Source: SURF-25 sp040754255 (lineage in GTDB: Bacteria; Omnitrophota; Gorgyraeia; Gygaellales; Profunditerraquicolaceae). From it: a stretch of DNA of 54,710 bases. A program made the translations under genes and the position numbers. The DNA lies in NCBI GenBank assembly GCA_040754255.1, contig JBFMDA010000003.1, positions 1 through 54,710 on the forward strand. Direction: 5' to 3'. The notes under the pieces were generated by a model. The model made no database searches. It saw only the letters and a list, made by a program, of their open reading frames with translations, and was not told the DNA's origin. This document shows, piece after piece, positions 15,027 through 22,777 of this stretch (positions are counted from its first letter, which is position 1; each line of letters starts with the position of its first letter).

Positions 15027-15031
15027 ATAAA

Positions 15032-15487
15032 TTATTGCACTTTCTTGTTCAAGCGCTCTTTCACTAAATCGCTCGCCAATTTTGCGTCTGCGCCGGCTCC
15101 TGCCTGTGCCAGGACCTCTTTCATTACCTTGCCCATGTCTTTCATATCCTGCGCGCCCGTTGAGGCGACCGCCTGTTCGATTATTTTCTTGAGCTCTTCG
15201 GGCGGGAGCGTGTGTGGCACGTAGCCTTTAAGCACTTCGAGCTCTTTTTTCTCTTTTTCCGCAAGGTCAAGCCTTTCGCCCTTGGTAAACTGCTCGATGG
15301 AATCCTGGTGCTGTTTTATGAGCTTTTTGATTACCGCGAGGCAGTCGTTATCGTCGCAATTCTTCTTTTTCTTTTCTATGGCGTAGTTCATCAGCTGGGC
15401 GCGTAAAAAACTGAGCGTTGAAGAGGCAATCGTATCTTTGCGCTTCATTGCCTCCTGGTAATCCCGGGTTATTTTTTCTTCAAGCAT
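15032..15487 (-). CDS. GatB/YqeY domain protein
   Basis: A 151-residue YqeY-family protein, similar to the C-terminal tail domain of GatB. The pattern is complete: start MLEEKITRDYQEAMKRKD, STLSFLRAQL, KQHQDSIEQFTKGERLDLAEKE, GYVPHTLPPEEL and KDMGKVMKEV. The role of the stand-alone family is not settled; a tRNA-related function is often assumed. AAGGAGG precedes the start. It is 35 nt downstream of the PfkB kinase gene on the same strand. Confidence 0.92.
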   Translation of the reverse strand: MLEEKITRDYQEAMKRKDTIASSTLSFLRAQLMNYAIEKKKKNCDDNDCLAVIKKLIKQHQDSIEQFTKGERLDLAEKEKKELEVLKGYVPHTLPPEELKKIIEQAVASTGAQDMKDMGKVMKEVLAQAGAGADAKLASDLVKERLNKKVQ

Positions 15488-15522
15488 GTCCTCTTTTTCC
15501 TCCTTAGGTTTCTAAAAAGAAA

Positions 15523-16422
15523 TCAAAATGCGGCAATCTGCCTGAAATGCGCAAGCCTTCGCTGCAGGTCATGGCGGCTAAGGCGGGCGGTCTTTTCAAG
15601 GCCGAACCCTTCCACGTTAAAAGACGCGGCAACTGCTCCGCAGGCTATTGCGCGCTTTAACGTTTCCCGGTTGATTGTATTGTGTTGCGCAAGGCTGCCC
15701 ATAAAGCCTCCGGCAAAGGTATCCCCGGCGCCCGTGGGGTCAACCACGTTAGCGGTAGGATACGCAGGAATCGAAAACACAAATTTTTTGCTATGCAGCA
15801 AGACTCCATGTTCGCCTTTTTTTATAAGCACCATAGCCGGGCCGAGCCTTTCCAAGGCTGCCGCAGCTTTAATGAGGTTGTATTCGCCTGAAAGCAGCCT
15901 TGCTTCCTGGTCGTTGGCAACGTACATATCTACTCTCCCTAAAAGCTTCAGCAAGGACTTTTTCTTGTGGTGTATCCAGTAATTCATGCTGTCCAGGGCA
16001 ATCAGCTTCGGCGCATGCATACTCTCCAATACGCGCCGTTGTATATCAGGGTCGATATTTGCCAGGAAAAGGTATTCAAGCCTTCTCTCTGCTTCGCTCA
16101 ACAACGGCCTGAATTTCAAAAGCACGCCCAATTCGGTGCGCAGGGTGATTGCGGTATTAAGGTCGCCCTTGTATTCTCCGCTCCACTGAAAGGTCTTACC
16201 TTTGTCAACTAAGAGAGAAGCGAGTTTGATGCCTTTACGCGTAAGGAACGCAATATGCCTTGAGGGGAAATCGCGCCCTACGACCGCCACCAGGTTAACG
16301 CGGGTAAAAAGCCTGGCAGCCATCGCAAAATGCACGGCAGAGCCGCCCAGCATCTGCACCCGCCTGCCGTGAGGCGTCTTGACCGTATCCAACGCTACTG
16401 TGCCTACAACCGCAATACTCAT
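15523..16422 (-). CDS. PfkB-family carbohydrate/nucleoside kinase
   Basis: A 299-residue ribokinase-fold kinase. It opens MSIAVVGTVALDTV, has the glycine-rich GGSAVHFAMAARLF segment, and ends with the phosphate/catalytic motif DPTGAGDTFAGGFMG. The substrate is not clear; sugar or nucleoside are the usual options. The start at 16422 overlaps the uppP stop (ATGA) and gives a normal N-terminus; a longer reading to 16461 would add residues unlike the family. Likely cotranscribed with uppP and yqeY. Confidence 0.9.
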   Translation of the reverse strand: MSIAVVGTVALDTVKTPHGRRVQMLGGSAVHFAMAARLFTRVNLVAVVGRDFPSRHIAFLTRKGIKLASLLVDKGKTFQWSGEYKGDLNTAITLRTELGVLLKFRPLLSEAERRLEYLFLANIDPDIQRRVLESMHAPKLIALDSMNYWIHHKKKSLLKLLGRVDMYVANDQEARLLSGEYNLIKAAAALERLGPAMVLIKKGEHGVLLHSKKFVFSIPAYPTANVVDPTGAGDTFAGGFMGSLAQHNTINRETLKRAIACGAVAASFNVEGFGLEKTARLSRHDLQRRLAHFRQIAAF

Positions 16423-17165
16423 CGTAAATATAATAAGGTAACTATCGCGACGACAAAACAATAATAGCCGAATAAATGGAATTTCGACGTAGTGATGCTT
16501 TTCTTCAAGAACCAGAGCGCAACGAGGCCGGCGAGAAAACTAAAAGCAAAACCGGCTGTATGGTATACTATGGCCCCCTGTATAGCGCCCTGTACCTCTT
16601 TTGCCTCCAAGGCCGCTGCTCCCAGGATAGCCGGGATAGAAGCGATAAAGGAAAATTTAAAACTCACCTCCCTGCTTATCTTACGGAATAAAAGCGTAGA
16701 GATGGTAATCCCGGAACGCGAAATGCCCGGGATGATCGCGCAGCCTTGCGCGAATCCCAGAATGAGGGCATCCTTTATGCGCAGCGACGGCCGTGTGCCG
16801 CCGCTCACATATTTCGAAAGGATAAGGATGGTGCCCGTTACAATCAGCGCCAGCGCAGCCAGGCGCGGCGACGCAAATAGCGCCTCGAACTGGTGCCTTC
16901 CGGCAACCCCTATGATACCGGTAACCGCAGTCACAATAAGTATCAAGAGGATAGTCTGCCTCTGGCGCATGGCCAGCAGTATGTCCTTAGAAAAAAATAC
17001 GCACAGCGCAGCAATAGTACCCAGATGCAGGACGACCGCGTTTACCAGGGCGATATCCTGCATCCTGAAAAGTTTCTGCAGTATTACCAAGTGCGCAGAG
17101 CTGCTCACCGGAAGAAATTCAGTAATCCCCTGCACAACTCCCAATACGATATACTGTAGCAACAT
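16419..17165 (-). CDS. uppP: Undecaprenyl-diphosphatase
   Basis: A 248-residue integral membrane phosphatase that recycles undecaprenyl pyrophosphate for cell-wall synthesis; overexpressed homologues give bacitracin resistance. Active-site motifs GITEFLPVSSSAHL (near residue 14) and IIPGISRSG (near 145) are intact, with about eight hydrophobic segments. It overlaps the PfkB kinase by four bases and lies 14 nt after the CPBP protease gene, so it is probably in one operon with them. Confidence 0.96.
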   Translation of the reverse strand: MLLQYIVLGVVQGITEFLPVSSSAHLVILQKLFRMQDIALVNAVVLHLGTIAALCVFFSKDILLAMRQRQTILLILIVTAVTGIIGVAGRHQFEALFASPRLAALALIVTGTILILSKYVSGGTRPSLRIKDALILGFAQGCAIIPGISRSGITISTLLFRKISREVSFKFSFIASIPAILGAAALEAKEVQGAIQGAIVYHTAGFAFSFLAGLVALWFLKKSITTSKFHLFGYYCFVVAIVTLLYLR

Positions 17166-17179
17166 GGCGATTACCTTTT

Positions 17180-19009
17180 TTAGGGGCCAAAGACTTCTTT
17201 GATGCCCAAATCAATCAACAGGGGGTCCCAGTTATGCGCAAGTAACTCTTTTTTAAGCAGCCCTGTGTCGGCGCCTTGCGACTTCCTTGTTTCTAAAAAG
17301 GCCTTGAGGATCTTTAAGTTGTAGTGTTGCGTTGAGGTCAAGGCAAGCACGATATCGTTTTCCTTCTCATTCTTATTGAGGATGTAGGCAGCGGCTGCGA
17401 CCCCCAAGGGCAATACGAAAATAAAAAGAGAACCGCTAAACAAGAAAAGGCTGCTATGCCCGAATATGTATGCAGCCGAGCCCCAGAACACGTCAAAGAG
17501 ATAGTGCGCAATAAGCACCGCGATCAGGCCATAGCGTATGAATATGAAGCCGAGGAAACAACCCAGCAGCGTAACCTCAACGCTCCTGAACCACGTCGGA
17601 AATATCGCGTATCGCGCATGGCCCATGCCCCACAAGAGCGCACTGAAGAACACGCCTAAGGCGAGGCGCTTAAAGTATTTCGTTGCCCAGCTTACGCCGA
17701 ATAGCCTGAATATCACCTCTTCGTTAAGGCTGGCGGTTGCACCGACGACAAACGCGCTCACAAACGGCACATACGAGGAAGAGAGCTGGCTAAGCATCAG
17801 CCATTCCTTCCAGACGCCCAGATAGCGCTGCCCTATGTGAAAGATGCCTGCCTGCAACCCGAGCATCGCAAAAAATACAAGATAGCCCAGGAAGACAGAA
17901 CGGCTCAGCGAACGATTAAGCCAGCCGGAACGGAGGTAGTGCAGAAACGATGCGTGGGGTTTTTCAGGCAGCACTTCGCTGCGGATAGACTCCCCTGCCA
18001 GGCCGGGCATCACAAAGGCAATGCTGACGAATATGATATTCACGCATAACCTCAAGAGATAAAGCCCAAGGTATGCGGACATACGCGAGGTAGTGCCATA
18101 CCCCATGATAATACCCTGCATGTTGTTCACCACATAGACAAGGTTTATGGCTACCAAAAATATAATGAGGCCGAAATACAGTCTCCGGCAGGCGCGTATC
18201 ACAAAGGTATGCTGCCTCTTGACTACAAAATAAATCGACCATGCCAGCAATACCAAAAGGGCGATAAACGCAATAGTAGAAAGGTATTCCCCGGAAGTCA
18301 TCTGGTTTTCTATATAACGGTGGAACTTCTCCGGGATGTCTAGCACGCGTATGTAGTATTCGCGCACCTCGTTGCCGGAAATAGTCGCCCCGGTCAAAAG
18401 TTTTGCATACCCTTCGTTCTTCTTCCAGGGGATGTAGACCCCCTTCTTTTCCCAGCTGAAACTGTAGTCAGTGCGGTTGTCGTATTTCTGCACGCCCTCG
18501 GCATGGAAATCATACTCTTGCAAGTCAAGGCCCTGGGTATCGCGCAAGAATTCCTTTGCCCTGGCAAGCGCCATAGCCTTATCAAGCGCAGGCCTGGGCT
18601 CTGTGTCTTCTATCAAATGCTTAAAGCCTATGATTGCGCCTGTTTTGGGGCTGACTGCAACGGTATATTCTTCCTTGGAGAGCTCTTTAAAGAAACGCAC
18701 CTTCCAGGAAAATAGCTCGAAGCCGTGCCTTTGGATAAATTCCTTCTCTCCCTTAAAGCCGACGGTCTTCTGTAAATACCTGTCAGACCAGTCATCGGTC
18801 AGAAAGGTCACTGCCTTGGTATACCCGGCGGGATTGACTGCGCGCTGGAGGAGGTAGGCCTGCGCTTTTTCGATAGCCTTCTTTCTGTCTACCGACAAAT
18901 CCACAAACGCAAACTCGGGGTAGCCAAGCGCCAACCACACCTGAAAGGCAATAAGGGCAATACCAATCAACAGAATCCATTCTCTAATCTTTGGCTTCAT
19001 ATGGAGCAT
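17180..19009 (-). CDS. CPBP (CAAX) intramembrane protease with large N-terminal region
   Basis: A 609-residue membrane protein. One N-terminal membrane helix (~11-28) is followed by an extracytoplasmic region of ~210 residues containing a PepSY-like stretch (YTVAVSPKTGAIIGFKH). Multiple membrane segments then carry a CPBP domain with motifs NEEVIFRLFG, WGMGHARY and LIAHYLFD (~430-520). A soluble tail of ~65 residues ends the protein. The three motifs supply the Glu and His residues expected of a glutamic-type intramembrane protease. Typical CPBP proteins are 200-300 residues, so the N-terminal sensor-like half is unusual. The alternative ATG three codons in (MKPKIRE) is also possible. Confidence 0.85.
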   Translation of the reverse strand: MLHMKPKIREWILLIGIALIAFQVWLALGYPEFAFVDLSVDRKKAIEKAQAYLLQRAVNPAGYTKAVTFLTDDWSDRYLQKTVGFKGEKEFIQRHGFELFSWKVRFFKELSKEEYTVAVSPKTGAIIGFKHLIEDTEPRPALDKAMALARAKEFLRDTQGLDLQEYDFHAEGVQKYDNRTDYSFSWEKKGVYIPWKKNEGYAKLLTGATISGNEVREYYIRVLDIPEKFHRYIENQMTSGEYLSTIAFIALLVLLAWSIYFVVKRQHTFVIRACRRLYFGLIIFLVAINLVYVVNNMQGIIMGYGTTSRMSAYLGLYLLRLCVNIIFVSIAFVMPGLAGESIRSEVLPEKPHASFLHYLRSGWLNRSLSRSVFLGYLVFFAMLGLQAGIFHIGQRYLGVWKEWLMLSQLSSSYVPFVSAFVVGATASLNEEVIFRLFGVSWATKYFKRLALGVFFSALLWGMGHARYAIFPTWFRSVEVTLLGCFLGFIFIRYGLIAVLIAHYLFDVFWGSAAYIFGHSSLFLFSGSLFIFVLPLGVAAAAYILNKNEKENDIVLALTSTQHYNLKILKAFLETRKSQGADTGLLKKELLAHNWDPLLIDLGIKEVFGP

Positions 19010-19631
19010 TATGTTGCTGCAAAAATAACTTAAAATATTCCGGCAGCGCAGACTCGACGCGTACCTCTTGGCCGGTTACCGGGTGACGGAATTCAAGCTG
19101 CTGCGCATGCAGGCAGAGCCTCTTGGCTTTTATGGCAAAGTCTTTCCTGAACGCAAACCTGCGCTCCCCCACCAGCGGATGGCCGATGCGTTTAAAATGT
19201 ATCCTGATCTGGTTCTTCCTGCCGGTTTCCGGCATAATCTTAACGACCGTGAAATCCTTGTATGCCTTAATCGTGTTATATTCGGTTAATGACGGCTGGG
19301 AGTCGATAGGATGACTGATGCGGCCGCCTGCCTTAACCAATGCCCCCTGTACAAAACCCAGGTAGGTCTTTTTGATTTTCTTCTCCTTGAACATGCGCAT
19401 CATCGCTTGCTGGAGGGATTTCCCTTTCGCATATATCACCAACCCCGAGGTGTCCCGGTCAAGCCGGTGGCACGGGTGCAGCCGGTATGCCAGGCCTTTG
19501 GCCTTTGCGTCGCTGTTGAGTATGCTCGTTAACGTGCGCGTTTCGTTCCTGGGCGTAGGGATCACTAAGAGGCCGGACGGCTTATCCATAATCATAAGCC
19601 ACTTATCTTCGTATGCTACCGGTATGTTCAT
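18984..19631 (-). CDS. RluA-family RNA pseudouridine synthase
   Basis: A 215-residue pseudouridine synthase with the catalytic motif HRLDRDTSG (Asp58) and later ETGRKNQIRIHFKRIGHPLVGE. There is no S4 domain. It starts at 19631 (MNIPVAYEDKW); a longer reading to 19673 adds residues unlike the family. Target rRNA or tRNA site is unknown. The start lies within the end of the PD-(D/E)XK nuclease gene (29-nt overlap) and the end overlaps the CPBP gene, so the three are tightly packed. Confidence 0.93.
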   Translation of the reverse strand: MNIPVAYEDKWLMIMDKPSGLLVIPTPRNETRTLTSILNSDAKAKGLAYRLHPCHRLDRDTSGLVIYAKGKSLQQAMMRMFKEKKIKKTYLGFVQGALVKAGGRISHPIDSQPSLTEYNTIKAYKDFTVVKIMPETGRKNQIRIHFKRIGHPLVGERRFAFRKDFAIKAKRLCLHAQQLEFRHPVTGQEVRVESALPEYFKLFLQQHNAPYEAKD

Positions 19632-20268
19632 CGCCAACTGTAGTAAGCGCCCATTTACAAAATTCGCACTCATCCCCGGCTGCCGGCACAGGACCGCGCA
19701 ATAATGCTACCGCCCTGCGGAATACCTCTTCGGCGCGGCTAGGGTCTGTCGTAATTTCCTTTACGGATGTTTCAAATTGGAATCCCCCCTTGGGGAGCAT
19801 TTTCTGCGGGATATAGTACACCAGGTACGCCTTCTTATGCGTGGGCAATTGGTTCTTTTCTAATAAAAACGTATACACATCCATCTGGAGCTGGTATGCC
19901 TCATGGACGGCATCCGGCACAGACCCTCTCGTTTTGTGGTCTAATGCCGCATAGACGTTATGTTCCACTTCTATGCATTCATCGAGGTAGCCTCCGAGTT
20001 TCGCGTCGTTTGCCTCGTCGGTAAATTCAAACCACCCCCTGTAAGGAAGCTTTGCCATTAATTTCCCGGGCACCCTGCCTTCAAGGAAAGGCGGCAGGCC
20101 CTGTGTGTTGCGGAAGAGGTTAAAGTATTCTTTGACTACACGGTCAAGCCCCGAAGTAATGGTAGCTACCGGCGGGCCGGGCCTTTTGATGCCCTTGTTC
20201 ACGTAAAGCCAGAAGCAGCGCGGGCAATCAAGAAAAAGGTTAAGGCTGCTGGGTGAGAGTTTGACCAT
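19603..20268 (-). CDS. Cas4-like PD-(D/E)XK nuclease with four cysteines
   Basis: A 221-residue PD-(D/E)XK nuclease-superfamily protein. The N-terminus LSPSSLNLFLDCPRCFWLY carries Cys15 and Cys18. The nuclease core has GGYLDE (Asp96), ALDHKTRG (Asp110, Lys112) and the QLQMDVY motif (Gln128). A C-terminal CEFCKW gives Cys201 and Cys204. Four cysteines in this arrangement match the [4Fe-4S] cluster of Cas4/AddB-type exonucleases. No CRISPR array or cas gene is visible, so a stand-alone DNA repair role is more likely. It is packed between nadA and the RluA gene. Confidence 0.85.
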   Translation of the reverse strand: MVKLSPSSLNLFLDCPRCFWLYVNKGIKRPGPPVATITSGLDRVVKEYFNLFRNTQGLPPFLEGRVPGKLMAKLPYRGWFEFTDEANDAKLGGYLDECIEVEHNVYAALDHKTRGSVPDAVHEAYQLQMDVYTFLLEKNQLPTHKKAYLVYYIPQKMLPKGGFQFETSVKEITTDPSRAEEVFRRAVALLRGPVPAAGDECEFCKWALTTVGDEHTGSIRR

Positions 20269-20270
20269 TT

Positions 20271-21230
20271 TTAGATAATGGAAAGCATTGCGTCTATCGC
20301 CTTCTTGGCTTTACGGCGTATCCCTTCAGATACCCTTACCTCGGTCTTTAATTCCTCCAGGGCCCAGAGTATCTTCTCCTGGGTGGTCCTCTTCATGTTG
20401 GGGCAGATAGCCCTCTCGGAAAGCGGATAAAACTCTTTCCCCGGGTTATCCTGCTTGAGGCGGTATATCAAACCTACTTCCGTGCCCACCATGAATTCCC
20501 TGGCATCGCTTTCTTTGGCGAACTTCACCATCTGGCTGGTGGAAAGCACTGCATCAGCCATGTCCACTACCGAAGGAAGGCATTCCGGATGCACCATGAC
20601 TTTTGCTTTAGAGTGGAAACGCTTTTCCCTTTTTACGTCTTCCGGCAGTATTTTCACGTGGGTGGGGCAGAACCCGTTCCAGGCAATGAGCTTTTTGCCT
20701 GTGCGCCGGGACACATAATCGGCAAGGTATTTATCGGGGACAAAAATAATCTCTTTTTTCTTTCCGAACCTCTTGCCGCCGGTCTCGTAATCCCGCATGA
20801 TTGCGTTTACGACCGAAACGGCATTGGTCGAGGTGCAGCACACATCGAGCTCCGCCTTGACCTCGGCTGAGGTATTCACATAGCCTACCGCGATTGCGTC
20901 AGGGTGGTCTTTTTTTAATTTCTTTAGCTCTGATGCGGTAATCATGCCGGCCATAGGGCAGCCGGAATGTATATCCGGCATAATCACCTGTTTGTCCGGG
21001 CAGAGGATCGAGGCGGTCTCAGCCATAAAATGGACGCCGCAAAACACAATCACCTTTGCGTCGGTCTTTGCGGCCATACGGCTAAGCTCCAGCGAATCGC
21101 CCCTGAAGTCAGCGACATCCTGGACTTCGGGCAGCTGGTAATTATGGACGAGTATCACTGCCTTGCGTTGTTTTTTCAGCAGCCTTATCTTTTCTTCAAG
21201 CCTCGCAAACGGCATACTGCTCATTATCAT
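20271..21230 (-). CDS. nadA: Quinolinate synthase
   Basis: NadA condenses iminoaspartate with dihydroxyacetone phosphate to quinolinate in NAD+ synthesis, using an oxygen-sensitive [4Fe-4S] cluster. The 319 residues show ILVHNYQLPEVQDVAD, VIVFCGVHFMAETA, YVNTSAEVKAELDVCCTS and MVHPECLPSV. Cys91, Cys188 and Cys276 are plausible cluster ligands (inferred). The ATG overlaps the mnmA stop (TAATG). The alternative start four codons later (MSSMPF... region) is possible. No nadB or nadC is seen in the window. Confidence 0.96.
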   Translation of the reverse strand: MIMSSMPFARLEEKIRLLKKQRKAVILVHNYQLPEVQDVADFRGDSLELSRMAAKTDAKVIVFCGVHFMAETASILCPDKQVIMPDIHSGCPMAGMITASELKKLKKDHPDAIAVGYVNTSAEVKAELDVCCTSTNAVSVVNAIMRDYETGGKRFGKKKEIIFVPDKYLADYVSRRTGKKLIAWNGFCPTHVKILPEDVKREKRFHSKAKVMVHPECLPSVVDMADAVLSTSQMVKFAKESDAREFMVGTEVGLIYRLKQDNPGKEFYPLSERAICPNMKRTTQEKILWALEELKTEVRVSEGIRRKAKKAIDAMLSII

Positions 21231-22315
21231 TATGCAATTGCCTCCTGGATGATACCGCCGCCTATCACCGTATCTTTATCGTAAAATACCGCGGACTGGC
21301 CGGGCGTGATGGCAAACTGAGGCTTCTTGAATACGACCTCTGCCTTTCCGTTTCTTTGAGTCACAGTGGCCGGCTCCTCTTTGTGATTATAGCGTATCCT
21401 CACCCTTACCACAATCTTATTTTTCAGCGGCGTGCCGATACAATGCACGTCTTTAAGCACGCAGGCCTTGCGGAAGGCTTCTTCTTTCCTGCCGACCACC
21501 ACCGTATTTGTGGCCGGCTCTAACGCAGTGACATAAAGCGGGTACCCTGCAGCAATGCCAAGGCCCTGGCGCTGCCCGATAGTATATAACGCAATCCCCT
21601 TATGGAGGCCGAGCATATTGCCCGCCGTATCCATAATAGGCCCCGGCTTAATCCTGGCGGCGGCGCGGTGCCTTAAAAATGCGCGGTAATCATCATCGGG
21701 AAGAAAGCATATTTCCTGGCTCGCACGCTTGCCTGCAACGCTAAGCCCGTAGCCTTTAGCGAGTGCGCGCGCTTTTTCCTTGGTATAGCCGCCCAAAGGA
21801 AAGAGCAGCCTTGAAAGCTGCTGCTGGTCCAGGCGATAGAGGAAATAGGATTGGTCTTTGCGCAGGTCCTTTGCTTTTTTAAGCAGATACCCGTATCTGT
21901 GTGATGTGCTGCTTCGGCTCTTTTGTATGCGCGCATAATGGCCTGTTGCAAGGAACGCAGCGCCTAAGGATACGGCTTTCTTTAAAAGCGCTCCGAATTT
22001 AAGGTATTGGTTGCAGCGTATGCAAGGGTTAGGGGTCCTGCCGCGGAGGTACTCGTTGCAAAAATCGTCTATGACCTTATCCTGCAAGGCGGCTTTAAAA
22101 TTCAATACATAATGCCTTATGCCTAAGGCATGCGCGACCCTGCGTGCGTCTTCTATCCCCTGCAGCCCGCAACAAGACGGTTTTTCCCTTGCAGAATCAG
22201 CGATGTTGAAGCACATGGTAATGCCGATAACCTCGTATCCCTGCGTTACCAGTAACGCAGCAGCTACCGAAGAATCAACCCCTCCGCTCATTGCCACCAC
22301 AACACGTTTTTTCAT
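21230..22315 (-). CDS. mnmA: tRNA-specific 2-thiouridylase
   Basis: MnmA thiolates U34 in Lys, Glu and Gln tRNAs. The 361 residues begin with the PP-loop AMSGGVDSS (residues 8-16). Catalytic cysteines are Cys101 (PCIRCN) and Cys203 (ASQEICFLPDDDY). GHYARI and DQSYFLYRL are conserved. A perfect TATAAT (22329-22324) lies only 8 nt before the ATG, so the transcript could be almost leaderless; no Shine-Dalgarno is seen. It is coupled to nadA. Its persulfide would come from a cysteine desulfurase such as the IscS at 26.7 kb. Confidence 0.96.
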   Translation of the reverse strand: MKKRVVVAMSGGVDSSVAAALLVTQGYEVIGITMCFNIADSAREKPSCCGLQGIEDARRVAHALGIRHYVLNFKAALQDKVIDDFCNEYLRGRTPNPCIRCNQYLKFGALLKKAVSLGAAFLATGHYARIQKSRSSTSHRYGYLLKKAKDLRKDQSYFLYRLDQQQLSRLLFPLGGYTKEKARALAKGYGLSVAGKRASQEICFLPDDDYRAFLRHRAAARIKPGPIMDTAGNMLGLHKGIALYTIGQRQGLGIAAGYPLYVTALEPATNTVVVGRKEEAFRKACVLKDVHCIGTPLKNKIVVRVRIRYNHKEEPATVTQRNGKAEVVFKKPQFAITPGQSAVFYDKDTVIGGGIIQEAIA

Positions 22316-22387
22316 AATGCCTCATTATAACATAATTTGATATTTTAAAAAGGGAGGGGGGCGCTAAATCAGGGATACGGGGATTGG

Positions 22388-22690
22388 TCAGGCGCTGCCG
22401 TTACGCACCCGGTCAATAGTCTGCAGCTGATAATAACCAAGCACCTTTACCTTGGCCTTGGATTGAGAGACCAGCCAGTCATGCAATTTCTGCATGAACC
22501 GCTCATGGTCTTTTTTGGTCCTCCATTGGTATACGGAGGCATACTGGTTGCTGGCATCGCTCCTTTTCATGGTGAAATAGTTGATAAAGCCTTTCGCCTG
22601 TTTTGCATGGCGTGCCCACATCTTGCTGTCCCTGCGGTAATCCAGGACCTCGCGTGGCTTGATTTCGAATAATACCGTATGAAAAAACAC
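22388..22690 (-). CDS. Small ABM-like (dimeric alpha/beta barrel) protein
   Basis: A 100-residue protein. The pattern FFHTVLFEIKP...WARHAKQAKGFINYFTMKRS...YASVYQWRTKKDHERFM resembles antibiotic-biosynthesis-monooxygenase-type ferredoxin-like barrels; function is unknown. The start is GTG at 22690 with AAGGAG about 5 nt upstream. It has its own promoter and stands alone between mnmA and the TonB receptor gene. Confidence 0.65.
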   Translation of the reverse strand: MFFHTVLFEIKPREVLDYRRDSKMWARHAKQAKGFINYFTMKRSDASNQYASVYQWRTKKDHERFMQKLHDWLVSQSKAKVKVLGYYQLQTIDRVRNGSA

Positions 22691-22735
22691 AGCGGCTCCT
22701 TTTTTTTAAGAAGTGTGTAGCGCGTTACGCAATGT

Positions 22736-22763
22736 ATTATATCCTGAAAAACGCAAAACTCAA
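22736..22763 (-). promoter_or_regulatory. Predicted promoter of the ABM-like gene
   Basis: Minus-strand TTGAGT (22763-22758), 16-nt spacer, TATAAT (22741-22736). Confidence 0.65.
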
Positions 22764-22777
22764 CATTTTTTCCTGCC

